A stretch of 64,000 bases of DNA from Leptonema illini DSM 21528. Lineage in GTDB: Bacteria; Spirochaetota; Leptospiria; Leptospirales; Leptonemataceae. Positions 18,038 to 25,543 of the stretch are shown piece after piece. The position numbers were made by a program, and so were the translations under genes. The notes beneath the pieces are model-generated. The model did no database searches. It had not been told where the DNA came from and saw only the letters and a list, made by a program, of their open reading frames with translations. Within the stretch, counting starts at the first letter, position 1. The number at the start of each line of letters is the position of its first letter. Where the stretch lies: positions 4,253 through 68,252 of the forward strand of contig NZ_JH597773.1 in assembly GCF_000243335.1 (NCBI RefSeq). The letters run 5' to 3'.

Positions 18038-18049
18038 AACCATTTAGTT
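18038..18049. promoter_or_regulatory. Third AACCA..GTT motif, possible ArsR operator
   Basis: AACCATTTAGTT, within the longer palindrome ATAAC-CATTTA-GTTAT, matches the 6382 site at 10 of 12 positions. It lies about 95 bp upstream of another SRPBCC gene. A shared ArsR regulon is inferred. Confidence 0.35.
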
Positions 18050-18144
18050 ATATAAGCAAATCTGCATAATATCGATACGGCCGTTGAAGCCCCCGGCGTA
18101 CCGTGACCGAAGAACGGTCGCCGCCGCAACTACAAGGAGACACC

Positions 18145-18660
18145 ATGAGAACCGACGAAAAAGAAGTAAAGATCGAACTCCGAGGCGAAACCGAAGCGGT
18201 GATCACCCGCTATTTTAACGCTCCGCGACCGCTTGTCTTTGATTGTTTTACGAAGCCCGACCTGATGCGACGGTGGCTGATCGGTCCGGAAGGCTGGTCC
18301 CTTGATTCCTGCGAGTTAGACCTGACCGCCGGCGGTAAATACCTCTATGTCTACGCCGATTCTCAAGGAAGTCGGATGGGCGTTTACGGAACATTCACCG
18401 AAGTTCGCGCTCCTGAGATCGTGGCCAATACCGAGAACTTCGCCATGGATATGTCGACCTTTGATCCCGATGCTCCAGAGGATCCTGCTGCGACGGTCGA
18501 GTCGCGGGTCTTCACCGAGGCAGGCAAGAAAACGCTCATGACGCATCATTACCGATTTGCCTCGCCCGAGATCCGCAAGATGGTGTTCGAATCGGGCGCC
18601 GACGAAGGCATGGAAGCCTGCTACAGAGAACTCGACAGGATTCTTTTGCAGATGCGCTGA
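18145..18660 (+). CDS. SRPBCC (AHSA1-type) protein
   Basis: 171 residues from the ATG at 18145, chosen because AAGGAG lies 6 bp upstream. It has the family pattern EAVITRYFNAPRPLVFDCFTKPDLMRRWL, DLTAGGKYLYVY, YGTFTEVRAPEIVANTE and the C-terminal ESGADEGMEACYRELDRIL. It probably forms a ligand-binding cavity; substrate unknown. Unlike the pair at 6.8-7.8 kb it has no adjacent regulator, but an ArsR-like motif lies upstream. Confidence 0.85.
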   Translation: MRTDEKEVKIELRGETEAVITRYFNAPRPLVFDCFTKPDLMRRWLIGPEGWSLDSCELDLTAGGKYLYVYADSQGSRMGVYGTFTEVRAPEIVANTENFAMDMSTFDPDAPEDPAATVESRVFTEAGKKTLMTHHYRFASPEIRKMVFESGADEGMEACYRELDRILLQMR

Positions 18661-18750
18661 CCCGAGACAAAACGTAGAGCAAGGTCCCTGCTCGCTCACG
18701 GCAGGGGCAACCGGGCGTCAAGGAACGTTCCGTTCATCCAGAAATAACAT

Positions 18751-18779
18751 TTGACAGAATCCGGCCTGGACTGTAGATC
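18751..18779 (+). promoter_or_regulatory. Candidate promoter for the cassette-array recombinase
   Basis: TTGACA (18751-18756), a 17-bp spacer and TAGATC (18774-18779). The -10 is poor. If real, transcription would begin about at the first ATG (18788), favouring a leaderless message or a later start codon such as the in-frame GTG at 18935. Confidence 0.35.
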
Positions 18780-18787
18780 CGATTTGA

Positions 18788-19999
18788 ATGGCTACAGTGC
18801 GACCAGATTTTCCAGTCTATTCAGGTCGCTTGGTACGAGCCTGGTCCTCAAAACGTCCTAAAATCGCAGCCTCTACCGCAATAAAAACGAAGAAAAAAAG
18901 CAGTCATTCCGCTGAAAACCGACCCTGTCTTTCCGTGAATGCCTATTTTGAATACCTGATCAGCACGCCCGATGGCGAGGTTCTGTCTATCCTCAACGAA
19001 AGCTCCCATCTCAAGATTTACACGCGTCGTTTCGGTCCTGAAACGGTCGCAAAAATCCGATCCATCCCCGGACGCCGGTGGGATGCAGAGCAAAGATGCT
19101 GGATGATTCCCTGTTCCCCGGAGCGGCTGAGGGAGATCCTGCATCTTTTTCGGGCAACGCCCTACTACCTCTCCGGGCAGATCGCTGCTCGACTGGATCA
19201 GGAGATGACGCTACAGGCAATGGGTAGAAACTCGCGCCGCGCCTACATGTTCTGGATTCAGGATTTCCTGTATTTTCTAAACCGTCCGCCCGGATCGGAC
19301 GATGCAGAGGCAATCCACGATTACCTTGCGATTAAGGGAAAGTCGAGCCGCGTCAATACCGTGCTGTTGATCCGCGCCGCTCTGCGGTTCCTGTATAATA
19401 GAGCGCTGCGCACCGCCTTTCCTGATATTCCGGGATTGAAAAAGGACAGGATCCTCCCCACAATCATGTCAAAGCAAGAGGTGCTGCGAATCCTGAAGGA
19501 ATGCCGGAATCCAAAGCACCGACTTCTCTTGATGCTTGTCTATTCGGCCGGACTTCGCGTAAGTGAAGCCGTGTCGCTACGTTCCATCGATATACAGATG
19601 GATCGCAATCTGATCCATATTCGCCGGGCAAAAGGAAGAAAGGACCGCTATGTTCTGCTTTCGAGAATCGTTCTGGATGATCTGAAGCGGGTATTTCCAT
19701 CGCTTGAAGGAGATTTCTGGATTTTCCCGGGCCAGAAAAACGGGCGACATCTGTCGATCCGGAGCGCGCAACAGGTATTCAAGAATGCACTTGAAAAGGC
19801 GAAGATTCACCGAAACATTTCCATTCACGGTTTACGACATGCCTTTGCCACGCACCTGCTTGAAAACGGCACGGATATACGCGTGATTCAAAAGCTGCTC
19901 GGTCATTCCAGTCTGCAAACGACACAGATCTATACGCATGTAACGAAGCAGCATATCCATAAAATCATAAGCCCACTCGATCAGATGAACGAGCCGTGA
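18788..19999 (+). CDS. Tyrosine recombinase of the cassette array
   Basis: 403 residues as drawn; the first ~48 look non-conserved, and an in-frame GTG at 18935 may be the true start. Residues ~75-107 form a module IYTRRFGPETVAKIRSIPGRRW..EQRCWMIP. The SAM-like core-binding domain is at ~130-215 and the catalytic domain at ~225-395, with R257, K282, H347, R350, H373 and nucleophile Y382 all present. The ending SPLDQM resembles the SPLD ending of IntI. The K282-to-H347 spacing of 65 is XerD-like (72) and far from IntI1 (about 106), so the integron-specific insert is absent. It lies directly upstream of repeats and attC-type cassettes, in the same orientation. Confidence 0.9.
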   Translation: MATVRPDFPVYSGRLVRAWSSKRPKIAASTAIKTKKKSSHSAENRPCLSVNAYFEYLISTPDGEVLSILNESSHLKIYTRRFGPETVAKIRSIPGRRWDAEQRCWMIPCSPERLREILHLFRATPYYLSGQIAARLDQEMTLQAMGRNSRRAYMFWIQDFLYFLNRPPGSDDAEAIHDYLAIKGKSSRVNTVLLIRAALRFLYNRALRTAFPDIPGLKKDRILPTIMSKQEVLRILKECRNPKHRLLLMLVYSAGLRVSEAVSLRSIDIQMDRNLIHIRRAKGRKDRYVLLSRIVLDDLKRVFPSLEGDFWIFPGQKNGRHLSIRSAQQVFKNALEKAKIHRNISIHGLRHAFATHLLENGTDIRVIQKLLGHSSLQTTQIYTHVTKQHIHKIISPLDQMNEP

Positions 20000-20074
20000 G
20001 CTGCCACAGGGAGAAGAGGAATGCATGAATTCTACGAAGAATTTTGCCGGCTGTTGGAGGTTCGGGGGCTTCCA

Positions 20075-20238
20075 GGATTATACGCATGCGGGTAACGGGC
20101 GGCAGGGGCGGATTTTATGCATGCGGGAAACGGACGGGGATGGGCGGATTATATGCATGCGGGTAACAGACCGGATGGGCGGATTATATGCATGCGGATA
20201 ACACGAGATTAAACGAATGCGTATAGAACAAGTTATGT
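20075..20238 (+). repeat. Direct-repeat block and candidate attI site
   Basis: Four units of GGATTATATGCATGCGGGTAAC with few changes start at 20075, 20110, 20146 and 20181 (period 35-36). A degenerate fifth is at 20206, then the core-like GTTATGT at 20232-20238. The repeats begin 76 bp after the recombinase stop, and the core is where cassette 1 begins. They share CGGGTAA with the L'' boxes of attC1 and attC4. Recombinase-binding repeats of an attI are the natural reading; this is inferred. Confidence 0.6.
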
Positions 20239-20259
20239 GCAATTATCAAAGAGATTGTT

Positions 20260-20832
20260 ATGACTATTCAATTTAGCGATAGCATTCAGTACGAATCCCA
20301 CCTATACCATTTGTCGAGAAGCGTCCCATTGCTCTCTGCACCGGAAGCTGCATTTCCATTCTCACCAGTCTCTCATAGTTCTGCGAATGTAAAAGGATAC
20401 TTGGCCGAATATGCAATACTTGATGGTCGACTAACGCTGTCCAATCTGAACATATCAGCAACCTATCTCGATTATCTTCGGAGTAAAATCAAACAGACCC
20501 ATGGAAAAAACCATAAACAGTATATTGTTGAGAATGAAGACCGAAGCATTACATGCAAAAATCTGGGAACTTTTATCGACTATACGGGAATATTAATTAT
20601 CGCCAGAACAACTTCAGATGCCACATTTGAATTAAAGGCCACGAGCCCAAGAGATGTATGGTCCGATCTTCTATTAATCGAATTTAAAGCTGGTTTAATA
20701 AATTCCGTCAAAGACTGCCTCTCAATGAGTATTGAACTGCCCGAAGTGGAGAAATTCGATTCCCTCCTCGTCGGGGCTCGAAGCAAGAGGTATATCGACC
20801 GCATTATAGAAACCCATGATAGCGGCACATAA
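20260..20832 (+). CDS. Cassette 1 hypothetical protein
   Basis: 190 residues, not recognised. It is soluble in appearance: no signal peptide or membrane helix. It shows mixed alpha/beta stretches (YLAEYAILDGRLTLSNLNIS, TFIDYTGILIIARTT, DLLLIEFKAGLINSVKDCL). The stop codon falls in the R' box of attC1 (ACATAAC), a hallmark of cassette genes. The start 22 bp after the attI core leaves almost no leader, so expression may rely on a promoter upstream in the repeat or recombinase region. Confidence 0.7.
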   Translation: MTIQFSDSIQYESHLYHLSRSVPLLSAPEAAFPFSPVSHSSANVKGYLAEYAILDGRLTLSNLNISATYLDYLRSKIKQTHGKNHKQYIVENEDRSITCKNLGTFIDYTGILIIARTTSDATFELKATSPRDVWSDLLLIEFKAGLINSVKDCLSMSIELPEVEKFDSLLVGARSKRYIDRIIETHDSGT

Positions 20833-21007
20833 CTCAAAGATTACCCGCTCCGCTCAGGTCGCCAAAGGCGCCTTCGCTCCGGTCTTTGCGCTCCCCACTC
20901 CGTGGGGTCCGGATGTGCGCCAATTTGGAAGATTCAAATGGCGCACACCGGAACGCGCCGCAGACAAATTGCCCTGCGGGCAACTTCGGGTAATCCAGAA
21001 CGTTATG
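20828..21007 (+). repeat. attC1 recombination site
   Basis: Left boxes CATAAC (R') and GATTACCCG (L') mirror right boxes CGGGTAATC (L'') and GTTATG (R''), with unpaired 6-base (TCAAAG) and 6-base (CAGAAC) spacers between the boxes. About 180 bp in total, with an inner imperfect palindrome (GGCGCCTTCG...; TGGGGTCCGGATGTGCGCC / GGCGCACACCGG). It separates cassettes 1 and 2. It is nearly identical to attC4. Confidence 0.8.
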
Positions 21008-21035
21008 CGTCATTTTCTAAAATATGAGATAAGAG

Positions 21036-22775
21036 ATGAATAAATTACAAACAATACAAAATCAAATATATACATCTAGACTGGTCTATGGTATTGATTT
21101 TCTAATTTTCTTGTTATTTTCATTTCTATTACTAGGGCTTTACCATTCATCAAATAATGAGAATCTTTTTGCTCATCTTTCAGCATGGGGAACACTTGGA
21201 AGTCTAGTATTTGCTTCATATCAACACGTATTGCAAAGAATAGACAGAAGAAAAGTCATAGAATACTTCAAGACGGAATCAGAGTCACTTATAAAACCGA
21301 TTGAGCTAATTATTGAAAAGCATTACCCTGAAATTGATCCCACGATCTTTACAAAATGTGAGGAATTAACCCTATCAGCTTGCCTTTCCGAATTTAGTCG
21401 AACAATGAATATTCAAAGTATTGAATATCAGTTTATTTCATCTTATATTGATTATTTACAGCTAAAAACAAAAATTTCTACCGCAGAACTTATATTCATT
21501 AAATACCGTATTATAACTTCTTTTTTCCAAAATAATTTCCCAAAATTCAAAATTGACCATATTGACTTAGGCACATTAAGGGACAATCCAGAGCTTGTTC
21601 GGTTTGGAAAGCTAATTTCCCTGTTTGAAGAAAACAGTTTATTATGTGCTCCATTTGATTTTGACTCTGTCTCTGACTCTGATGGTGAAGATTCACTTTT
21701 TAATTATTTTGAGTTGAGCAGTGCAAAAGTTAAAAAACTATTAGAAGATAACGAGAAAAGGAAAAAAGCAGAAATACTTCTAAGCAAGGCAATTGATAAC
21801 GCCTATACCAATTTAAATCTGTTAAATATTTCCAAACTAGAGGAAAAGATACCAGCTCTATTTAAATACGACGAAAAGTACTCTGCCACCAAAACAAAAT
21901 GGAAAGCTGAAGTAGAAACACATCTAAGAAAAAAAAATAAAATTCAAAGAAATGCTTCTGAAGAAGAAATATCAGACCATGAAAAATTCATTACGGAAGA
22001 ATCGGAACGAATTCTTACCGATATTGATACGATTTTAGGAAGACAACCTTTTAGCAAGGCACTTTACTCATTCAAAAAAGAGATAAAGCAACTCGGAAAA
22101 GATTTTTTCTGGTATATAATATTCCCTGAGAATTTTTCTAACGAAGCTAGGGGGTGGACCCCTGAAAAATTTATCAAGGAGAAAGTTATAAAAAAAGCGC
22201 GAGAACTTCAATCAGAATTCAATGTTGAAATATTGAAAAAATATCCCTTCCTGAAGGGAAAGCTAAAAAGAAAATTAGATGCAAATTACTATATTATATA
22301 TATAGATCCAACAACATTAAAAATCAATGCTGATTTGAGTACAACACCCAAACCTCTTAAAGAAGCATTAACAAAATCATTTTTTAGTTCAGAAGACCGA
22401 GAAGAAAATTTTCAATCACAATTAATTTATCTTAAGCAGGTTATAAATAGCTTGTCCTTATCAGGATTGCTTTTTACAGAGCCTTTCGAAATCCAAGATA
22501 AGTATGCAAAGATTGAAAAAAGAATTATTACACAGAGTGAAAAATTAGGACTAAACATTCGAAATGTGAATTCAATTGCTGAATTGGGAAATAAAAAAGA
22601 TGAGTTGGTGAAAATTGTATACAAGATAATTCACAAAAAAAATCCACCGACCTCAAAAAGATCAATTCATCTAAAGACTATTAATTCAGAGGTAGAAAAG
22701 ATTATTCAGAATGCAATTGATTTGGTTCAAATTATAAGTCAAATGCGTTCCAAGAAAAAAGAAAACGACGCATAA
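21036..22775 (+). CDS. Cassette 2 membrane-anchored hypothetical protein
   Basis: 579 residues. Two hydrophobic helices near the N-terminus (YGIDFLIFLLFSFLLLGLY at ~18-36, and LFAHLSAWGTLGSLVFASYQ at ~44-63) precede a long, charged, mainly helical cytoplasmic part of over 500 residues. No enzymatic motif is recognised. The gene is strikingly AT-rich, with many AAA/AAT/TTA codons, against a GC-rich chromosome, which points to recent acquisition from another source. The stop TAA lies in the attC2 R' box (GCATAAC). A defence or sensing role is only a guess. Confidence 0.8.
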   Translation: MNKLQTIQNQIYTSRLVYGIDFLIFLLFSFLLLGLYHSSNNENLFAHLSAWGTLGSLVFASYQHVLQRIDRRKVIEYFKTESESLIKPIELIIEKHYPEIDPTIFTKCEELTLSACLSEFSRTMNIQSIEYQFISSYIDYLQLKTKISTAELIFIKYRIITSFFQNNFPKFKIDHIDLGTLRDNPELVRFGKLISLFEENSLLCAPFDFDSVSDSDGEDSLFNYFELSSAKVKKLLEDNEKRKKAEILLSKAIDNAYTNLNLLNISKLEEKIPALFKYDEKYSATKTKWKAEVETHLRKKNKIQRNASEEEISDHEKFITEESERILTDIDTILGRQPFSKALYSFKKEIKQLGKDFFWYIIFPENFSNEARGWTPEKFIKEKVIKKARELQSEFNVEILKKYPFLKGKLKRKLDANYYIIYIDPTTLKINADLSTTPKPLKEALTKSFFSSEDREENFQSQLIYLKQVINSLSLSGLLFTEPFEIQDKYAKIEKRIITQSEKLGLNIRNVNSIAELGNKKDELVKIVYKIIHKKNPPTSKRSIHLKTINSEVEKIIQNAIDLVQIISQMRSKKKENDA

Positions 22776-22902
22776 CTGTTTTTTTCGCGCTACGTCCTCC
22801 CGTTCGGTCGTCCTTGGTCCTCGCCGGGTATGCTCCCATTCGGTCGCCCGGCTTCGGACAAAGCCAGCGGAGCTGGCCTTCGCGAAAAAGTATTCGTTAA
22901 GT
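22771..22902 (+). repeat. attC2 recombination site
   Basis: R' CATAAC and L' TTTTTTCGCG on the left mirror L'' CGCGAAAAA and R'' GTTAAGT on the right. The R'' box fits the canonical GTTRRRY exactly. About 132 bp; the interior (TTCGGTCG repeats, CCAGCGGAGCTGG) can fold further. Its sequence differs completely from attC1 and attC4 outside the core boxes. Confidence 0.8.
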
Positions 22903-22917
22903 GAAATCGCCCCGGTG

Positions 22918-23052
22918 ATGAAGAAAGAAAGAAAAAATCAGAGTAAGAGAAGAATGGAAAAGAAAGGTTTCAAGAAAGGATTTGTGGTACTCCCTACTCT
23001 GGGTCGCTATAATATCTGGGATTGCCGAACGAAGATACAGAACTGGAATTAA
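22918..23052 (+). CDS. Possible small basic peptide in cassette 3
   Basis: A 44-codon frame beginning MKKERKNQSKRRMEKKGF. The N-terminal half is extremely Lys/Arg rich. It is the only plus-strand frame of note in this ~240-bp cassette. A 60-codon frame on the minus strand (23079 to 22897) with a hydrophobic stretch is equally possible. Coding status is uncertain; the cassette could be non-coding. Confidence 0.25.
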   Translation: MKKERKNQSKRRMEKKGFKKGFVVLPTLGRYNIWDCRTKIQNWN

Positions 23053-23126
23053 CCATTTGGACCATACATTCATTGTCACAAGAAGAAGTAGAATTATATG
23101 ATAGCAAAAGCAAAGAGGGCGACTTC

Positions 23127-23261
23127 ACTTAACAGCCGATTTCACGCGGCGGCTCCACTGGCGTGGCGCCTTGGTCTTCGCTCGGCGGTCGCTCCATTCG
23201 TCGCTGCTCGCTCAGACACATGCTCCTGTCGTCGCACGTCGTGAAATCTTTTACGTTAGCC
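23127..23261 (+). repeat. attC3 recombination site
   Basis: R' ACTTAAC (exact RYYYAAC) and L' GATTTCACG mirror L'' CGTGAAATC and R'' GTTAGCC (one mismatch to GTTRRRY). Spacers are 4 and 6 bases. About 135 bp, with an interior of repeated TCGCTC-type words. It closes the short cassette 3. Confidence 0.75.
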
Positions 23262-23294
23262 AAAATGGCATGAATAGGAGATGTGAAATAATTT

Positions 23295-23858
23295 ATGGAT
23301 ACGTTTACTAAATTTGGGCTTTATCACTTCAACGTTATCTCGATCTTTCTTTTTGCATTGTTTACTCAATGTAAAATCGAAAAAGATGTGGCCAATACCA
23401 CAGGCCTCCAGACAAATAAATCCGGTGACCCCGGAAATATAGATGGGGTCATTCTATCTAAACATACTTTCAACTTCAACGATACTGTCCTGGGAAATAT
23501 TAAATTCATACCGACTCAAGGGAACGATTATACGGGCTTGCATATCTACATTAAAGAAAATGAAAATCTCATCGAGCTTCCCCGTCCAAATATTGGCCAA
23601 AGGTTCGAAAATCTAAAGGCCGTAGCTTTCCGGGACATAAACGGCGACGGTTTAACTGATATTATTATTGTAGCAGAATATACTTCTGCGATAGGCCCGA
23701 CTGGAAACATTCCCTTCTCCATGCCTCTTTTCTACATCCGGACAAAGAAAGACTGGCTTTTTGACGACAAGCAATCAATCTCTGTAAAAGAAACCTATAA
23801 AGAAGAAAATGTGACAATCGACAACGGCATTGAAAAGTTCAAAGCCCTATATCATTAA
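23295..23858 (+). CDS. Cassette 4 lipoprotein
   Basis: 187 residues. An N-terminal hydrophobic segment FNVISIFLFALFTQC ends in Cys27 in a relaxed spirochaetal lipobox context (LFTQC). The mature part contains AVAFRDINGDGLTDIIIVAEY, a FG-GAP/VCBS-like calcium-binding repeat motif (DxNxDGxxD), suggesting a beta-propeller-like or ligand-binding surface fragment. Probably an outer-membrane or periplasmic lipoprotein. The stop is 36 bp before attC4. Confidence 0.75.
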   Translation: MDTFTKFGLYHFNVISIFLFALFTQCKIEKDVANTTGLQTNKSGDPGNIDGVILSKHTFNFNDTVLGNIKFIPTQGNDYTGLHIYIKENENLIELPRPNIGQRFENLKAVAFRDINGDGLTDIIIVAEYTSAIGPTGNIPFSMPLFYIRTKKDWLFDDKQSISVKETYKEENVTIDNGIEKFKALYH

Positions 23859-23893
23859 TCATTCAGAGAAAGTTTCAATACATATGCCACTTC

Positions 23894-24085
23894 GGCTACC
23901 TCAAAGATTACCCGCTCCGCTCAGGTCGCCGCGGGCGCCTTCGCTCCGGTCTTTGCGCTCCCCTCTTTGTGGGGGGCCGGATGTGCGCCAATTTGGAAGA
24001 TTCAAATGGCGCACACCGGAACGCGCGGTAGACAAATTGTCCGGCCATCCGGCCGGCCAATTTCGGGTAATCCAGAACGTTAGGC
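23894..24085 (+). repeat. attC4 recombination site
   Basis: It resembles attC1 over its whole ~190 bp (GATTACCCGCTCCGCTCAGG, ATGTGCGCCAATTTGGAAGA and GGGTAATCCAGAACGTTA are identical). The R'' box GTTAGGC is canonical. The left R' box has decayed to GCTACC, which may weaken this site. It separates cassettes 4 and 5. Confidence 0.75.
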
Positions 24086-24178
24086 GAATTCCAATGCGAT
24101 GCAGCTACGAATATTGCGCTTTCCGGCTCCCGCGCTCATAATGATTGACAGAATTCGCCCCGACGGGAGACTTAACCC

Positions 24179-24619
24179 ATGACCTTCAGATATCGACAGC
24201 TCGTTCTTCTAATATGCTTCCCCCTTGCCGGTTGTTTTCCTACGCTATACCTTAAGGTCCCTGAATCATCGGCTGACGCCGATGTCGTACGCATCCCGCG
24301 TGGACAGGCGCGGCAGGTGCAAATACTGTCGATCGATGACCACCAATTTGACGGAATCAACAATGACTTCATTATCATCGCACCCGGAAGGCATGAGTTC
24401 CGGTTTACCGCTCCCGGATTCACGGAGCTTGAGGCGAAGCTTACGCGAGTCGTCGAAGCCGGTTCCGTCATTCAGCTATGCCCGGGTCTTAACCGAGAGA
24501 CATACGGGGACTCGTCTCTTTCTCCCGATCAAAGATGGTCCCCCTTCATTCGCACAATCGACGTAACATCGATAAGTGAATCCATGAGTATGATTACAAG
24601 CCATCTCAAAAATGCCTGA
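24179..24619 (+). CDS. Cassette 5 lipoprotein, 3' end replaced by IS5-type element
   Basis: 146 residues. The signal peptide [15 protein letters not shown] ends in a good lipobox (LAGC, Cys19). The mature part contains [13 protein letters not shown] and [21 protein letters not shown], a beta-sandwich-like PEGA-type pattern (APGxHxxxFxApG). The last ~8 residues are encoded by the inserted element. Removing the element and one TA copy, the frame would run from SMSMIT into [12 protein letters not shown] and stop. Likely a periplasmic or surface lipoprotein, probably still made in slightly altered form. Confidence 0.7.
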   Translation: MTFRYRQLVLLICFPLAGCFPTLYLKVPESSADADVVRIPRGQARQVQILSIDDHQFDGINNDFIIIAPGRHEFRFTAPGFTELEAKLTRVVEAGSVIQLCPGLNRETYGDSSLSPDQRWSPFIRTIDVTSISESMSMITSHLKNA

Positions 24620-25403
24620 GGAGGATAACGATACAGCCTAACCGGACAAACGAAAGGTAGTTCTCCCAGTACCTCTCGAATCGATTGAGTATTCTGCGAA
24701 AATTCTGGAGCCAGGCAAAGAGTCTTTCGACCTTCCATCTGCGTTTATATCGACGCAGCTCCCGCCCATCCTGTGTGCTCTCCTTTTTCCGGCCCCGTCT
24801 ATGCGGGGCTATCATCTTGATTTTTCTCTTTCGAAGTTGTTTATCCAATTTATCGGAATCATAAGCTCGGTCACCGATAATCCTTCGAGGAGTTTTTCTT
24901 GTGAACTTATGATCAATAGTCTTCTCTACGAGAGTGACTTCATGTGGCGAAGCGCTTTCAATCCAGCAGGCGATAGGAAGACCGGAAGCGTCTGCCATTG
25001 CCATGATCTTGGTCCCTTTGCCACGCTTTGTTTTCCCGATTTTGAGCCCCCTTTTTTAGCCGAAACGAATGTTCCGTCTATGAAGCTCTCTTCAATGTCA
25101 ATTCCACCACGTTCTTCAAGGTCTCTCGCCAGAGCCAGGAGAATCTTTTCAATTGTGCCGTTACGAGTCCACTCCTGAAAGCGACGATGACAACTCTGGT
25201 AAGAAGGATACCTATCCGGTAGATCCTGCCAGCGGGCTCCAGTTTTCAGAATCCACAAGATTCCATTTAAAATACTTCGGGGATCAATTCTCTCCCGCCC
25301 CCTCCCGTCTTCTCGTGGCTTTGGTTCTTTGATAAGCGGCTTTATGATCTTCCATTGGGCATCTGTGATATCCATGATAGAGCTCCTATAGGAGCTATCC
25401 TTG
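24597..25403 (-). mobile_element. IS5-family element inside cassette 5
   Basis: About 807 bp. Proposed ends are CAAG..CTTG with a flanking TA at both sides (24595-24596 and 25404-25405), consistent with the short TA duplications of some IS5 subgroups. The inverted repeats are short and imperfect, so the boundaries are tentative. They are supported by the transposase stop codon at 24606 lying inside the left end. Confidence 0.65.
24606..25375 (-). CDS. IS5-family transposase (two frames, programmed shift likely)
   Basis: From the ATG at 25375 the first frame reads [30 protein letters not shown] and [17 protein letters not shown], then [11 protein letters not shown]. At the A6G5 run (25031-25041) the -1 frame takes over: [56 protein letters not shown]. 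Together they give the DDE domain (DGT, DRAYDSD, E in KVERLF). Split OrfA/OrfB transposases with a shift in an A run are usual in several IS5 subgroups, so this is probably functional. Confidence 0.85.
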
Positions 25404-25405
25404 TA

Positions 25406-25543
25406 CGAACCCCTCGGCAGTACAAGCAAAAAGTACTTGTCAGTAGTTTATATTTGAGATGGCTTCTAATCTCAACCACTGTCTGTGGGCGTACAGAGCC
25501 GACATTAAGAATGTCCTGGAGTAGTTCCTCCTCTGGCGGTTTC
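25406..25543 (+). other. 3' remnant of cassette 5 between IS5 and attC5
   Basis: An open frame continues from inside the element to the R' box of attC5 (ending SSSSSGGFA and the TAA of GCATAAC). Another frame gives a short extension ([12 protein letters not shown]) to the interrupted lipoprotein. Which one was the original 3' end depends on the exact insertion point. Confidence 0.4.

Noticed and set aside
20075-20229. CRISPR-like array
   Set aside because: The repeat (about 22 bp) and spacer (about 13 bp) are too short, the spacers are themselves similar, and no cas gene is near; an attI-type repeat block fits better.
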